Below are positions 21,887-30,522 of a stretch of 64,000 nt of DNA, in pieces (position 1 is the stretch's first letter; every line of letters starts with the position of its first letter). The stretch comes from Microbacterium sp. zg-Y818. GTDB taxonomy: Bacteria; Actinomycetota; Actinomycetes; Actinomycetales; Microbacteriaceae. Location: NCBI RefSeq assembly GCF_030246905.1, contig NZ_CP126741.1, positions 1-64,000 of the forward strand, written 5' to 3'. Position numbers and translations under genes: made by a program. A model generated the notes under the pieces. That model was not told the origin of the DNA, did no database searches, and saw nothing but the letters and a program-made list of their open reading frames with translations.

Positions 21887-23121
21887 GGCGTGGCCTCCGT
21901 CGTCTCGCGAAGCTGGGCGACGATGCGCTGCGCGTCGGTCAGCGACGAGGCCGAGATCGTCTCCTCGACGCTGTCGCGCACGAAGGCGGGCAGATCGTCG
22001 AGGTCGATGCCGGTGTCGGCATACGGCGTCGACAGCGAGATCGGTCCGATGGTCTGCTGGATGCCGCGGTAGACCACCACGGTGTCGGCGTCGGCGCCGA
22101 CGTAGAACCGGGTCTGCGTCCACGAGTACGCACCGACCAGCGCGAGCGCGAGGGCGAGGAGCACGCCCACGAGCGAAATGACCCACCAGACGCGTCGGCT
22201 CTTCGCCCGGCGGCGATCCTCCTCGATGAGCTCTTCGAGGAACTCCGCAGCCGGCTCGAAGTGCGTGGGGTCGTTGGGCGCCTGCCGTACGGCGTGCAGC
22301 CACCCCGACCGGGTGGAGCGGGCGGCGGGTACCTCGACGCCGGTGGGGTTCGAGGCGGATCCGACGACCGTGGGGGTGCCGATGAAGACCGGGTGCTGCC
22401 CGCCGACGTCGACCAGCACGATCGTGACGTTGTCGGGTGCGCCGCCGTCCAGGGCCTGGCGCAGAAGGGTGTCGGCGGTGCGGCCCGGCGGCAGGCCCTG
22501 CCCGAGCGCCTTCGCGGTCTGCGCGTCGTCGACGACGCCCGAAAGGCCGTCCGAGCACAGCAGCCACCGGTCGCCGGGCTGGGTGGGCATGATGAACGTG
22601 TCGAGTTCGGGGTCGGCGTCGGTGTCGCCCAGCACGCGCATGAGCACGGAGCGGCGGGGGTGGTACCGCGCCTCCTCCGGAGTGATGCGCCCGGAGTCCA
22701 CCAGCCGCTGCACGAACGTGTGGTCGGTGGTGATCTGTGTCAGCGTGCCCTCACGGTAGAGATAGACCCGCGAGTCGCCGATGTGGGCCAGCACCGCGTA
22801 GTCGTCGACCATGATCAGCGCGCTGACGGTGGTGCCCATGCCCGCGAGCTCCGGCTGCGCCTTGACCGTCTCGATCAGCCGTGTCGCGGTGTCGGCGATC
22901 GCGTCGCGCAGCGCCCGCTCGGCATCCGAGGGGGAATCGTACGAGTGGTCGAGGGCGGAGAGGCGGTTGATGGCGATGCTCGAGGCGACGTCACCGCCGG
23001 CGTGACCGCCCATACCGTCGGCGACGGCGAACAGGTTCGATCCCGCGTAGCCGGAGTCCTGGTTGTTGGAGCGCACCTTGCCGGTGTGCGATATCGCCAC
23101 GCTCGAACCCTGGAACACCAT
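21883..23121 (-). CDS. pstP: PP2C-family Ser/Thr phosphatase PstP
   Basis: 412-residue membrane phosphatase that reverses PknA and PknB phosphorylation. The PP2C domain (about 1-235) shows the metal-binding motifs NNQDSG, ADGMGGHAGGD, CSDGLSG and PDNVTIV. A linker is followed by one membrane helix (about 310-332, WWVISLVGVLLALALALVGAY) and an extracellular C-terminal domain of about 75 residues. It sits between fhaB and rodA as in mycobacteria; the gap to fhaB is 15 bp. Confidence 0.96.
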   Translation of the reverse strand: MVFQGSSVAISHTGKVRSNNQDSGYAGSNLFAVADGMGGHAGGDVASSIAINRLSALDHSYDSPSDAERALRDAIADTATRLIETVKAQPELAGMGTTVSALIMVDDYAVLAHIGDSRVYLYREGTLTQITTDHTFVQRLVDSGRITPEEARYHPRRSVLMRVLGDTDADPELDTFIMPTQPGDRWLLCSDGLSGVVDDAQTAKALGQGLPPGRTADTLLRQALDGGAPDNVTIVLVDVGGQHPVFIGTPTVVGSASNPTGVEVPAARSTRSGWLHAVRQAPNDPTHFEPAAEFLEELIEEDRRRAKSRRVWWVISLVGVLLALALALVGAYSWTQTRFYVGADADTVVVYRGIQQTIGPISLSTPYADTGIDLDDLPAFVRDSVEETISASSLTDAQRIVAQLRETTEATP

Positions 23122-23136
23122 GCGCCGACGTTCCGC

Positions 23137-23688
23137 TTACTTCCGCAGCTCGAAGGTCGTCGCGCCGACCTTGATGGGGGCGCCGACCTTGATCGCGACG
23201 GGGGCGGCGACGCGCTGCCCGTCGTGCCACGTGCCGTTGGTGGAATCGAGGTCCTGGATCATCCACTGGTCGCCCCACAGCACGAGACGTGCGTGGTGGC
23301 TGGAGGTGTAGTCGTCGCGGATCACGAGGCCGGACTCGCTGGAGCGGCCGATCGTGAGCGGCTCGTTGCCCAGCGGGAGCTCGAGGCCCGCCTTCGGGCC
23401 GCTGGTGACGACGATGCGCGTGACGGTGCCGGTGGTGGCCGGACCGCCCGCCTTCGGAGAGGGCGATGCCGGCTTGCCGCCGGTGGGGGCCGCGTTCCTA
23501 TCCGCCACCGGGGTCGTGCCGCCGGGGGTCGTCGTGCCCGAGGCGGCAGCGGCCGCCGCGGGCTCCGGGAGCTTGCGCACCTTCACACCGAACAGATCCG
23601 CGCGCAGCGAGTAGATCACCGCGAACACGAAGAACCACAGCACCAGGAGGAATCCGATGCGCAGCAGCAGCAAGGTCAGCTCACTCAT
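23137..23688 (-). CDS. fhaB: FHA-domain protein FhaB (FipA type)
   Basis: 183 residues: an N-terminal membrane helix (about 3-25), an Ala/Pro/Gly linker and a C-terminal FHA domain (about 95-180) with GRSSESG, SSHHARL and DSTNGTW. FHA domains bind phosphothreonine, so this protein should read PknA or PknB output; the mycobacterial counterpart links kinase signalling to division. The start is ATG at 23688, with GGGGTG about 5 bp upstream; an in-frame GTG six bases earlier is possible. It overlaps the fhaA end by 8 bp. Confidence 0.94.
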   Translation of the reverse strand: MSELTLLLLRIGFLLVLWFFVFAVIYSLRADLFGVKVRKLPEPAAAAAASGTTTPGGTTPVADRNAAPTGGKPASPSPKAGGPATTGTVTRIVVTSGPKAGLELPLGNEPLTIGRSSESGLVIRDDYTSSHHARLVLWGDQWMIQDLDSTNGTWHDGQRVAAPVAIKVGAPIKVGATTFELRK

Positions 23689-24415
23689 CGGCACCCCGTC
23701 GCACGTCGTAGGCGCGGGTGGCGTCCGCCGGGCGCGCGGGGCGGGTCGGCTGGGCCTGTGCCACTACCCGGAAGACGATGTCGGTGCGGCCGATCGTCAC
23801 GGTCGAGTCCGGCGGCAGAGGCGCCTCGGTCACCCGCCGACCGTCGAGCTTGGTGCCATTGGTGGAACCGAGGTCGCGCACCATGGCGCGTTCGCCGTCC
23901 CAGAGGATCTCGACGTGCTTGCGGCTGGTGCCGGCGTCGGGAATGGTGATGTCGGCGTCGCTGCCGCGGCCGATCACCGTGCGGCCCTTCACCAGCGGAT
24001 GCCGGGTGCCGTTGATGTCGATGACGCCGCGCCACGCCACGCTGCCCTGCGCGGTCTGCGAGTCGACGCGCAGGGTGCCGGTCGTGAGCTGGTCGTCGCG
24101 CGTGACCGAGATCGACACCGGTCCGGCGAACGAGTAACCCTGCGCGCGGGCGTGCTGGGCCACGAGGGTGTCGAGCTCTTCGCCCAGGGTGCTGCCGAAC
24201 GAGCGCATGCGCTCCTCGTCACTCGGTGCCAGTCGCACGGTGAACGTGTTCGGCGCCAGGATGCGGTCGCGGCTGACGACGGCGGCCTTCGCGTCGAGCT
24301 CGGCGCGAAGCGCCGAGGCGATCTCGACGGGTTGAACGCCGCTGCGGAAGGTCTTCGCGAACGCGCCGTTCACAGCGCGTTCGAGCCCCTTCTCGAAGCT
24401 GTCAAGTAGTCCCAC
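23681..24415 (-). CDS. fhaA: FHA-domain protein FhaA with DUF3662 N-terminus
   Basis: 244 residues. The N-terminal DUF3662 domain (about 1-120, MGLLDSFEKGLERAVNGAF to GPVSISV) precedes a C-terminal FHA domain (about 150-230) with GRGSDAD, TSRKHVEI and STNGTKLDG. In mycobacteria FhaA binds phosphorylated MviN/MurJ and regulates peptidoglycan synthesis; here that is by homology. It is shorter than mycobacterial FhaA, lacking a long linker. GTG at 24415 is preceded by GGAGTCGC; longer in-frame reading runs through tRNA-Leu and is excluded. First gene of the operon that ends with pknB. Confidence 0.93.
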   Translation of the reverse strand: MGLLDSFEKGLERAVNGAFAKTFRSGVQPVEIASALRAELDAKAAVVSRDRILAPNTFTVRLAPSDEERMRSFGSTLGEELDTLVAQHARAQGYSFAGPVSISVTRDDQLTTGTLRVDSQTAQGSVAWRGVIDINGTRHPLVKGRTVIGRGSDADITIPDAGTSRKHVEILWDGERAMVRDLGSTNGTKLDGRRVTEAPLPPDSTVTIGRTDIVFRVVAQAQPTRPARPADATRAYDVRRGADE

Positions 24416-24447
24416 GCGACTCCTCAGGCAGGCAGACCGGTCGCTAC

Positions 24448-24478
24448 ATGCTAGTTGCACCGGCTGGGAGAACGTCAT
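24448..24478 (-). promoter_or_regulatory. Candidate promoter of the fhaA-pknB operon
   Basis: On the minus strand, ATGACG (-35-like) and TAGCAT (-10-like, TAnnnT) are 19 bp apart, 33 bp before the fhaA start. The -35 match is only partial. Confidence 0.35.
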
Positions 24479-24609
24479 TTCGGGGTTCCTGGCTTCGCGA
24501 ATGGCGGCCCCTGGCGGCATCCCCGCTGTACTCGGAGGCGGTGCAGGCGCGAAAGGCACCCCCGGAGTCGTGATATTCTCGGGAAGTTGAGTCCGCGCAT
24601 GCGCGGCTC

Positions 24610-24693
24610 GCGCGAGTGGCGGAATAGGTAGACGCGCTGGCTTCAGGTGCCAGTGCCCGCAAGGGCGTGGGGGTTCAAGTCCCCCCTCGCGCA
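24610..24693 (+). tRNA. tRNA-Leu (CAG)
   Basis: 84-nt class II tRNA. Acceptor GCGCGAG pairs with CTCGCGC. The anticodon stem CTGGC/GCCAG encloses TTCAGGT (anticodon CAG), the long variable arm is TGCCCGCAAGGGCGT, and the T-arm has GGGGGTTCAAGTCCCCC. CCA is not encoded. Confidence 0.97.
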
Positions 24694-24699
24694 CAACAC

Positions 24700-24736
24700 G
24701 AAGAAGGGCCCCCGGACCGGGGGCCCTTCTTCTTTT
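24700..24736 (+). terminator. Terminator of tRNA-Leu
   Basis: A 16-bp G/C-rich perfect stem (GAAGAAGGGCCCCCGG and its complement, 24700-24715 and 24717-24732) is followed by TTTT. A textbook intrinsic terminator 6 bp after the tRNA. Confidence 0.93.
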
Positions 24737-24902
24737 GCCCGCGGCGGCCGCCAGCCGGGGCGCCTCGGTGAGCCGCGCCGGTCTCATGGATCGGGGCGGG
24801 CGGGGCGGACCGTGCCACCGCGGCATGCACCTGTGACGGACGGACGGGCGTGCGGAGGCCGTGCAGTAGGGTGAGGGCTCATTCGGAGGGGAAGGGCGGA
24901 AC

Positions 24903-24974
24903 GTGACCGACGGGTGGGGCCGGCGGGGCGGTGACCGCCAGCGGGCGGGCGGGATCGCGCGGGGGACGAGATGA
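24903..24974 (+). CDS. Possible 23-residue leader ORF coupled to the flippase gene
   Basis: A GTG at 24903 is preceded by the strong ribosome-site stretch GGAGGGGAAGGG (24885-24896). It opens a 23-codon ORF (MTDGWGRRGG..., Arg/Gly-rich) whose TGA overlaps the flippase ATG as ATGA. The arrangement suggests translational coupling. The peptide has no recognisable domain, and the high G content makes a chance ribosome-site match possible. A TAGGGT -10-like box lies at 24867-24872. Confidence 0.35.
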   Translation: MTDGWGRRGGDRQRAGGIARGTR

Positions 24975-26419
24975 GCGTCGCGGATGCCGCGGCGCGCGGC
25001 GGAGCGGTGACGCTCGCCGGTCAACTGCTCCGTTTCGGTGTGCAGGCGATCGGCATCTTCGTGCTCGCACGTCTCATCGATCCCGCGGACTTCGGTGTCT
25101 TCGCGATGGTGGTGGCGGTGGTGGGCATAGCGACCGTCGTCGGGGACTTCGGCCTCTCGATGGCGGCGGTGCAGTCGCGCACGATCACGCACCAGCAGCG
25201 GAGCAACCTGTTCTGGACGAACAGCCTGCTCGGGGCCGGGCTCTGCCTGGCCGGCGTGCTGGGCGCGCCGGCGCTGGCGGACTTCTACGGCAACGAGGAC
25301 GTCGACCCGATCATGCGTATGCTGTCGCTCACGCTCTTTCTGTCGGCGGTGACCGCGCAGTTCCGCGCGGAGCTGTCGGTTCAGATGCGATTCGGGTGGA
25401 TCGCCGCCGCGGACGTCGCCGCAGCAGCCGTGGCTCTGGCATCAGCGATCATCATTGCGCTGCAGGGTGGTGGCACGTGGGCGCTCGTCGGGCAGCAGAT
25501 CGCGCTGGTGGTGGTGCCGGTGCTAATCCTGCCGCTCGCCGCCCGCTGGGTCCCGGGCCGGCCCCGCCGGGACGAGGGCATGGGCGCCCTCTATCGCTAT
25601 GGCGCGAACACGCTGGGGGTGCAGCTGTTCTCGTACGCCACGTCGAACGTCGACAGCATCCTGATCGGACGCGTGTGGGGCGCGGCTCCGCTAGGGGCCT
25701 ACGACCGCGCGTACCAGCTCTTCCGACTGCCGATGACCCAGATCGCCGCACCCATGACGCGCGTCGCCCTTCCAGTGCTCTCGCGCGTGCAGACCGACGA
25801 GCGGTTCACCGCTTACGTGCACAAGGGTCAGCTGATCCTGGCCTACTGCTTCGGCGGCATGTTCCTGCTGCTCGCGGCCGTCGCGGACCCGCTCACCGAA
25901 CTGGTGCTCGGCCCCGGGTGGGACGCGGTGGTACCGATCTTCGCGGTGCTCGCGGTCGGCGGCGTGTTCCAGGGCATCGGTTTCGTCTATCACTGGGTGT
26001 TCCTCTCGCTCGCGCTCACGGGACTGCAGCTGCGGTGGACTCTGATCGGTCGCTCGGCGATGGTGGCGATGATGGTCGTCGGAGTGGCGTTCGGCCCGGT
26101 GGGGGTGGCTGTCGGGTCGACGGTCGGGCAAGTCGTGATGTGGGCGCTGACGACGCGGTTCCCCCTGCGCCGCACCGGCATCGCCGCGGCTCCGCTGCTG
26201 CGGATCGCTGGTCGCCCCCTTCTTCTCTTCGCGCCGGTGAGCGCGGTGTGCTTCACCCTTTCCGCGACGCTGCTGTCCAGCTGGAGCGCCCTGGGGCAGC
26301 TCAGCGTGCTCGTGGGCATCTTTGCGTCCTGGCTCGCCCTCTGCCTCGCGGTGTGGCCTGGCGTGCGCGCGGATCTGCACCAGCTCGGGAACGTCCTGCG
26401 TCGCATCCGCTACCGCTGA
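24971..26419 (+). CDS. Polysaccharide flippase, Wzx/MOP superfamily
   Basis: 482-residue polytopic membrane protein, about 12-14 helices, of the lipopolysaccharide-biosynthesis (WzxC-like) group. These proteins flip undecaprenyl-linked repeat units to the outer face of the membrane. The N-terminus MSVADAAARGGAVTLAGQLL and the arginine-bearing segment VLARLIDPADFGVFAMV are typical. The ATG at 24971 lies after GGGGGACGAG. It is convergent with the glycosyltransferase operon (40 bp between stops), so it has its own promoter yet clearly belongs to the same pathway. Confidence 0.9.
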   Translation: MSVADAAARGGAVTLAGQLLRFGVQAIGIFVLARLIDPADFGVFAMVVAVVGIATVVGDFGLSMAAVQSRTITHQQRSNLFWTNSLLGAGLCLAGVLGAPALADFYGNEDVDPIMRMLSLTLFLSAVTAQFRAELSVQMRFGWIAAADVAAAAVALASAIIIALQGGGTWALVGQQIALVVVPVLILPLAARWVPGRPRRDEGMGALYRYGANTLGVQLFSYATSNVDSILIGRVWGAAPLGAYDRAYQLFRLPMTQIAAPMTRVALPVLSRVQTDERFTAYVHKGQLILAYCFGGMFLLLAAVADPLTELVLGPGWDAVVPIFAVLAVGGVFQGIGFVYHWVFLSLALTGLQLRWTLIGRSAMVAMMVVGVAFGPVGVAVGSTVGQVVMWALTTRFPLRRTGIAAAPLLRIAGRPLLLFAPVSAVCFTLSATLLSSWSALGQLSVLVGIFASWLALCLAVWPGVRADLHQLGNVLRRIRYR

Positions 26420-26459
26420 CGGCTGGCCGGTCGGCCGGTCGGCCGAACGCCGCGGTCGG

Positions 26460-27437
26460 CTAGCGGTGACACGGGCGCGCTCGCCGGTACACATCCGCGT
26501 AGGCGGCCGCGATGCGGGCCCACGAGCGGTCCTCCAGCGCAGGCTCACCGTCGAGGCTTGCGGTCGCCGCGAGCGCGGAAGTGATGTCGGCAGCGTCCAG
26601 CTCGCCGTCGAAGAGGCACACCCACCCGTCGCCGACGGCCGCAGCGATCTCCTCCGTGGAGGTGTTGCGGGGAACGAGCACTGGACGGTTCAGGGAGAGT
26701 GCGACCAGCAGGATGCCGGAATTATGCAGATCACGATAAGGGAGGACTACCAACTGCGCCGCCGTGACCTCTGTCACCAGCGCCGCGTCATCGACATGGG
26801 CGAGCACCGAGGAGATCCGGTGACCGGCATCCAGTGCGTCGAGCTGTTCCTGCAGCGGGCGGCGCATGCCCGGCCCAGGCTCGCCCACGACCCGAAGCTC
26901 CCAGCCCTCCTGTTCCGCCAGTCGGATGAGCCGCGGGACGTTCTTGTACGGCTCGATGCGTCCGATGGCCAGCAACCTTCCGGGCACCCGGTGCGCGGGG
27001 GGCAGCTGACCGAACCGCTCGCGATAGTCTCCGTGCGGAATGACCACCTGAGGTATTCCCGGGCGCGGAGGGGTGCCTGCGTTCAGCGCGACACGGACCG
27101 CGGCGCCGCCGATGATCCTCTCCACTACGCTCGCCTGTCGGGGGGAGAGCGCCGAGTGTGGCGCGAGGTTGTGGACCGTGTGGACGATGGGTACCCCCCG
27201 GGCGCGCCAGCGTCGCAGGAGGATGAGAGTCACGGCGCGCTTGACGGCTCCGACTGCGGGCCAGCGGGAACGGACGAAGAACTCCGGCCAGTGGATGTGA
27301 ACGACGTCGTAGCGCGCTGCCAGAGCAGCGCGCCAGGAGAAGTACACGAAGTGGATGTCGTCGGGGGTGTCACGGGTGACTTGGTCGATGAACTTGACGG
27401 TGGGTCCCGGTGCTCCCACAGATTGCAGCACTCGCAT
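26460..27437 (-). CDS. GT4-type glycosyltransferase
   Basis: 325-residue GT-B-fold glycosyltransferase. The N-terminal half has the acceptor-side segment VVHIHWPEFFVRSR and HTVHNLAPH; the C-terminal half has the donor-site segment AIGRIEPYKNVPRLI and LPYRDLHNSGILLVALSLNRPVL-type loop (landmarks NSGI and RPVL). It probably adds one sugar to a lipid-linked repeat unit; donor and acceptor cannot be named. Last gene of the five-gene minus-strand operon, 15 bp after the preceding gene. A cytoplasmic, membrane-associated enzyme. Confidence 0.85.
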   Translation of the reverse strand: MRVLQSVGAPGPTVKFIDQVTRDTPDDIHFVYFSWRAALAARYDVVHIHWPEFFVRSRWPAVGAVKRAVTLILLRRWRARGVPIVHTVHNLAPHSALSPRQASVVERIIGGAAVRVALNAGTPPRPGIPQVVIPHGDYRERFGQLPPAHRVPGRLLAIGRIEPYKNVPRLIRLAEQEGWELRVVGEPGPGMRRPLQEQLDALDAGHRISSVLAHVDDAALVTEVTAAQLVVLPYRDLHNSGILLVALSLNRPVLVPRNTSTEEIAAAVGDGWVCLFDGELDAADITSALAATASLDGEPALEDRSWARIAAAYADVYRRARPCHR

Positions 27438-27452
27438 GTCAGGACGCGGCCT

Positions 27453-28271
27453 TCACACGGGGGCCCCAGCGTCGTCTAAACCGATTCCGTAACGTCGTCG
27501 CAGGCGCTGGTCGAGCGATCCTCGCCAGAGCGCGGCCGGCCACAGCAGGAAGAGCGGCTCCCGGCGGTAGAACTTCACCGTCGACACCAGTTCGCGCACG
27601 ATGGCCCTCATTCGCCAGTTCGCCGGGTCGCGAGACCACCCGTGCACCCACTCGATCCCGCCCGCGACGCCGACGGAGAGGCCGCGTCGCAGCGCGCGCA
27701 GCCCGAGCTCGACGTCCTCGTTGTAGAGGAAGTAGGACTCGTCCCACGTTCCGATGGCCTCGAAATCCGCGCGTCGGGCGGCCACGGCGGCCCCGGTGAT
27801 CCACACGACCCGAGCGTGCTCGCGATCCCCGACCGTGCGCAGATACTGCGCGCGGGTGTCCCGTCGCCCCAGCCGATTGCCGACCTTCCACAGCAGGAAC
27901 GGCCAGCCTCGCCCGTTGTACTGATAGCACCCGTCGGGGTGGGTGAGCCGGGGGGAGATCAGGCCGCCGTGCAGCGCGAGCAGGCGCCCGATCTCGGTGA
28001 GATCCGCGATCTGCACGCGGAGGTCGGGGTTGGCGAAGAGCACCAGATCACCGCAAGCCATTCGAAGGCCCAGGTTGTTGGCGGCAGCGAACCCGACGTT
28101 GCGCCCGGTGTGGAATACCCGCGCTCCCAGGCTCTCGGCGATCGCGACGCTGTCGTCGGCGGAGCCATTGTCCACGACGATCCACTCGACGCCGTCCTCC
28201 AGACGCAGGTGCGACCAGAAGGTCCGCAGGTCCGGTGCACTGTTGTAGGTCACCGTGATCAGTGACCACAT
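27453..28271 (-). CDS. GT2 glycosyltransferase, rhamnosyltransferase-like
   Basis: 272-residue GT-A glycosyltransferase. The nucleotide-sugar site reads VTYNS, VVDNGSADDS and the metal motif region FANPDLRV. FLYNEDVELGLRALRRG is the acceptor/base segment typical of WbbL-like rhamnosyltransferases. The start is ATG at 28271, which overlaps the upstream stop (TGATG); the longer in-frame start lies in the upstream gene. The sugar is a guess from family resemblance. Confidence 0.87.
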   Translation of the reverse strand: MWSLITVTYNSAPDLRTFWSHLRLEDGVEWIVVDNGSADDSVAIAESLGARVFHTGRNVGFAAANNLGLRMACGDLVLFANPDLRVQIADLTEIGRLLALHGGLISPRLTHPDGCYQYNGRGWPFLLWKVGNRLGRRDTRAQYLRTVGDREHARVVWITGAAVAARRADFEAIGTWDESYFLYNEDVELGLRALRRGLSVGVAGGIEWVHGWSRDPANWRMRAIVRELVSTVKFYRREPLFLLWPAALWRGSLDQRLRRRYGIGLDDAGAPV

Positions 28272-29269
28272 CACGACATCACGATCCCGTGTTCGGGCCA
28301 GCGCGACCGCCCCAGCGTGCGAAAGGCTGTTCGGGCCAGCCCCGGCGAGCACTTGGCGGCAGCGCAGGTGACCAGCGTGCGGACATCGGCCGGGTGCCCG
28401 CCCAGCAGATCCACCCAGCGCACCCGCCGCGCCAGTTCAGAACTGGTGTCCTCCTCCAGCCGCGCGAATCGCCAGGTCTCCCGAAGGGCTCGCGCGATTA
28501 TCACGCAGCGGAAGCGGACAGCGGCGCGGCGCAGCGCGCGGGACGTCTCCATGCGCATTACGGATTGGTCGGCGATCGTGAGCAGGCTGAGGAAGTTGGA
28601 AGGCTCGGCAACTCCACCGTTGCTGATGGATCCGTCGCGCTGGATGTAGGTGTACAAGGTGTCTCTGACGATCGTCACCGTGCGCAGTCGAGGAAGCACG
28701 CGCAGCAGCGCGCCGTGATCGGACTTCGACCGCAGGGCCGGGAAGGGTGCCGGCCCCAGGAGGTCTCGTCGGAAGAGCTTGTTCCAGAGCGCGCCGGTGC
28801 CGCGCAACAGACACGCGGCGGCCTTGTCACCGGTGAGCGTCGTCCGCTGCCGATAGCGCACGACCGGTTCGCGCCGGTCGAGCCGGGGGCCGTATCGGTA
28901 CTCGGCGGAGCAGACCGCCACGTCGGCGTCGGTGGCCTGGATTGCGGAGACCATGAGCTCCACGAATCGATCCGACCAGCCATCGTCGACGTCGGCGAAC
29001 CAGATGTACTCGCCGGCAGCCGCCTCGGTGCCGCGGTTGCGCGCGGCAGCCACGCCGCGGTTCCCGCTGTTCGCCACCACGCGCAGCCGCGGATCGCTCG
29101 CGGCTGCCCGGCGGGCGGTGGCGAGGGTGTCGTCCTCAGATCCGTCGTCGACCACGATCACTTCGATGCGGCGGTATGTCTGTCCGGTCAGCCGGGCCAG
29201 CGCTCCCGTCACATGCGCCTCGGCGTTGTATGCGGCGAGGACGATGCTCACGAGGGGTGGGTCGATCAT
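28271..29269 (-). CDS. GT2 glycosyltransferase
   Basis: 332-residue GT-A glycosyltransferase. Motifs are SIVLAAYNAEAHV, VVDDGSEDDT, GNRGVAAARNRG and the DxD-type WFADVDDGW. The C-terminal 120 residues are Arg-rich and probably membrane-associated. ATG at 29269 overlaps the upstream stop (ATGA), excluding longer in-frame starts in the Wzy-like gene. It likely builds the repeat unit of the surface polysaccharide; the donor sugar is unknown. Confidence 0.88.
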   Translation of the reverse strand: MIDPPLVSIVLAAYNAEAHVTGALARLTGQTYRRIEVIVVDDGSEDDTLATARRAAASDPRLRVVANSGNRGVAAARNRGTEAAAGEYIWFADVDDGWSDRFVELMVSAIQATDADVAVCSAEYRYGPRLDRREPVVRYRQRTTLTGDKAAACLLRGTGALWNKLFRRDLLGPAPFPALRSKSDHGALLRVLPRLRTVTIVRDTLYTYIQRDGSISNGGVAEPSNFLSLLTIADQSVMRMETSRALRRAAVRFRCVIIARALRETWRFARLEEDTSSELARRVRWVDLLGGHPADVRTLVTCAAAKCSPGLARTAFRTLGRSRWPEHGIVMS

Positions 29270-30522
29270 CGAGTCCTCCCGAGTTGCTGCGCCGTGACCG
29301 GCGCGGAGGTGAACGCCAGCGGCAGGACGGCCAGCAGCGTCATGAATGGCAGCACCTCGATCGACTGGTAGACGGCGGTCTGGGCGAGGCACGCGGCGGC
29401 TCCCGCGCGCACCCAGATGTCTGTGGCGGGGATGGCGCGGACCACCGCGAAGAGCAGCCAATACGTGGCCACCGCGCCGACGAGGCCCAGGTTGAGCAGC
29501 TGCTGGAGGACGCTGGACTCGACTACTCCGATCGAGAGGCCGCCGAAGTTCCGCGTGATGTTGGTCACGAGACCCGTGTGGCTGCCCAGCACCAGAGGCG
29601 ACTGCGTCCACATCTCCACCCCGGCCTGCCACTGCGCCAGACGGCCGACGTTGCCCGTCGACTCGATGTCTAGTGCACTGAGAGCACGATCGAGCACAGG
29701 GGACCCCTGAAGGAACAGCAGTGTCCCCGCACCTGCGAGAAGACCGACGATCACGGTCGCCAGACGCGTTGACGCCGTGCGACTGAAGAGCAAGGCGAAG
29801 AGCAGGGTGAAGGCGAGGATCATCATGCCCGAACGGGAATAGCTCAGCAGCACACCCATCACGGCGACGCCCGAGCCCAGGATCGCGAGCGCCGAGCGGC
29901 CCCGCATCCATACCCCGAAGAGCATAAAAGCAAGAACGGCCAGCACGAGCGGATAGTGGAGGTAGCTTCCGGTCAGACCTGCGGGCCGGACCAGAGCTTC
30001 GACCGAGGCCTGGTCCGAGCCCGACGCGAATGACCAGCCCAAGCGCTGCTGCCCCGTCCCGACGGCCACCTGCAACACCACGACGGCGACCCCCGCGGGC
30101 GCCACCACCCGGAGGTTGTCGGAGGTCCGGGTGCGGTCCGTGCCCCAGCAGAGCAGGAGACCCAACGCGGAAAAGGTGCCTATGTAGAGCGCCGGCGCCA
30201 CGATCGACCCGAGATGCCAGGTGTTGACGGTGATGATCGCGGATGCGATGCCGCCGGCGACGAGGGCATAGAGCGCGACGTAGACGCCCCATCGCCGCGC
30301 CCTGCCCGGCACGGGGGTGGCGCGAACGCGCAGAACGCCCACGAGCAGCAGTGCGCAGATCAGCTGCACGGCGTAGGCCGGCTGCTTGCCCGTAACGGTC
30401 TCGATGGCGCCGCGTGCGGTCACGGCCATCAGCAGCACGAACACCGTCGCAGCCAGGAGCGGCCGGATCGTTGCGGGTCGTCCGGCGACCGGGCCCGTGC
30501 GCGCCATGATCGCGACGGTCAC
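29266..30522 (-). CDS. O-antigen ligase/polymerase-like membrane protein (Wzy_C type)
   Basis: 418 residues with about 11-12 hydrophobic segments and one large extracellular loop (about 270-330) holding GNVGRLAQWQAGVEMWTQSP and LGSHTGLVTN. This layout is typical of O-antigen ligases and Wzy polymerases. In a Gram-positive it should polymerise repeat units exported by the flippase. GTG at 30522 makes a GTGA overlap with the upstream stop and has GGGGCGAG before it; ATG at 30507 is the alternative. Confidence 0.83.
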   Translation of the reverse strand: MTVAIMARTGPVAGRPATIRPLLAATVFVLLMAVTARGAIETVTGKQPAYAVQLICALLLVGVLRVRATPVPGRARRWGVYVALYALVAGGIASAIITVNTWHLGSIVAPALYIGTFSALGLLLCWGTDRTRTSDNLRVVAPAGVAVVVLQVAVGTGQQRLGWSFASGSDQASVEALVRPAGLTGSYLHYPLVLAVLAFMLFGVWMRGRSALAILGSGVAVMGVLLSYSRSGMMILAFTLLFALLFSRTASTRLATVIVGLLAGAGTLLFLQGSPVLDRALSALDIESTGNVGRLAQWQAGVEMWTQSPLVLGSHTGLVTNITRNFGGLSIGVVESSVLQQLLNLGLVGAVATYWLLFAVVRAIPATDIWVRAGAAACLAQTAVYQSIEVLPFMTLLAVLPLAFTSAPVTAQQLGRTR

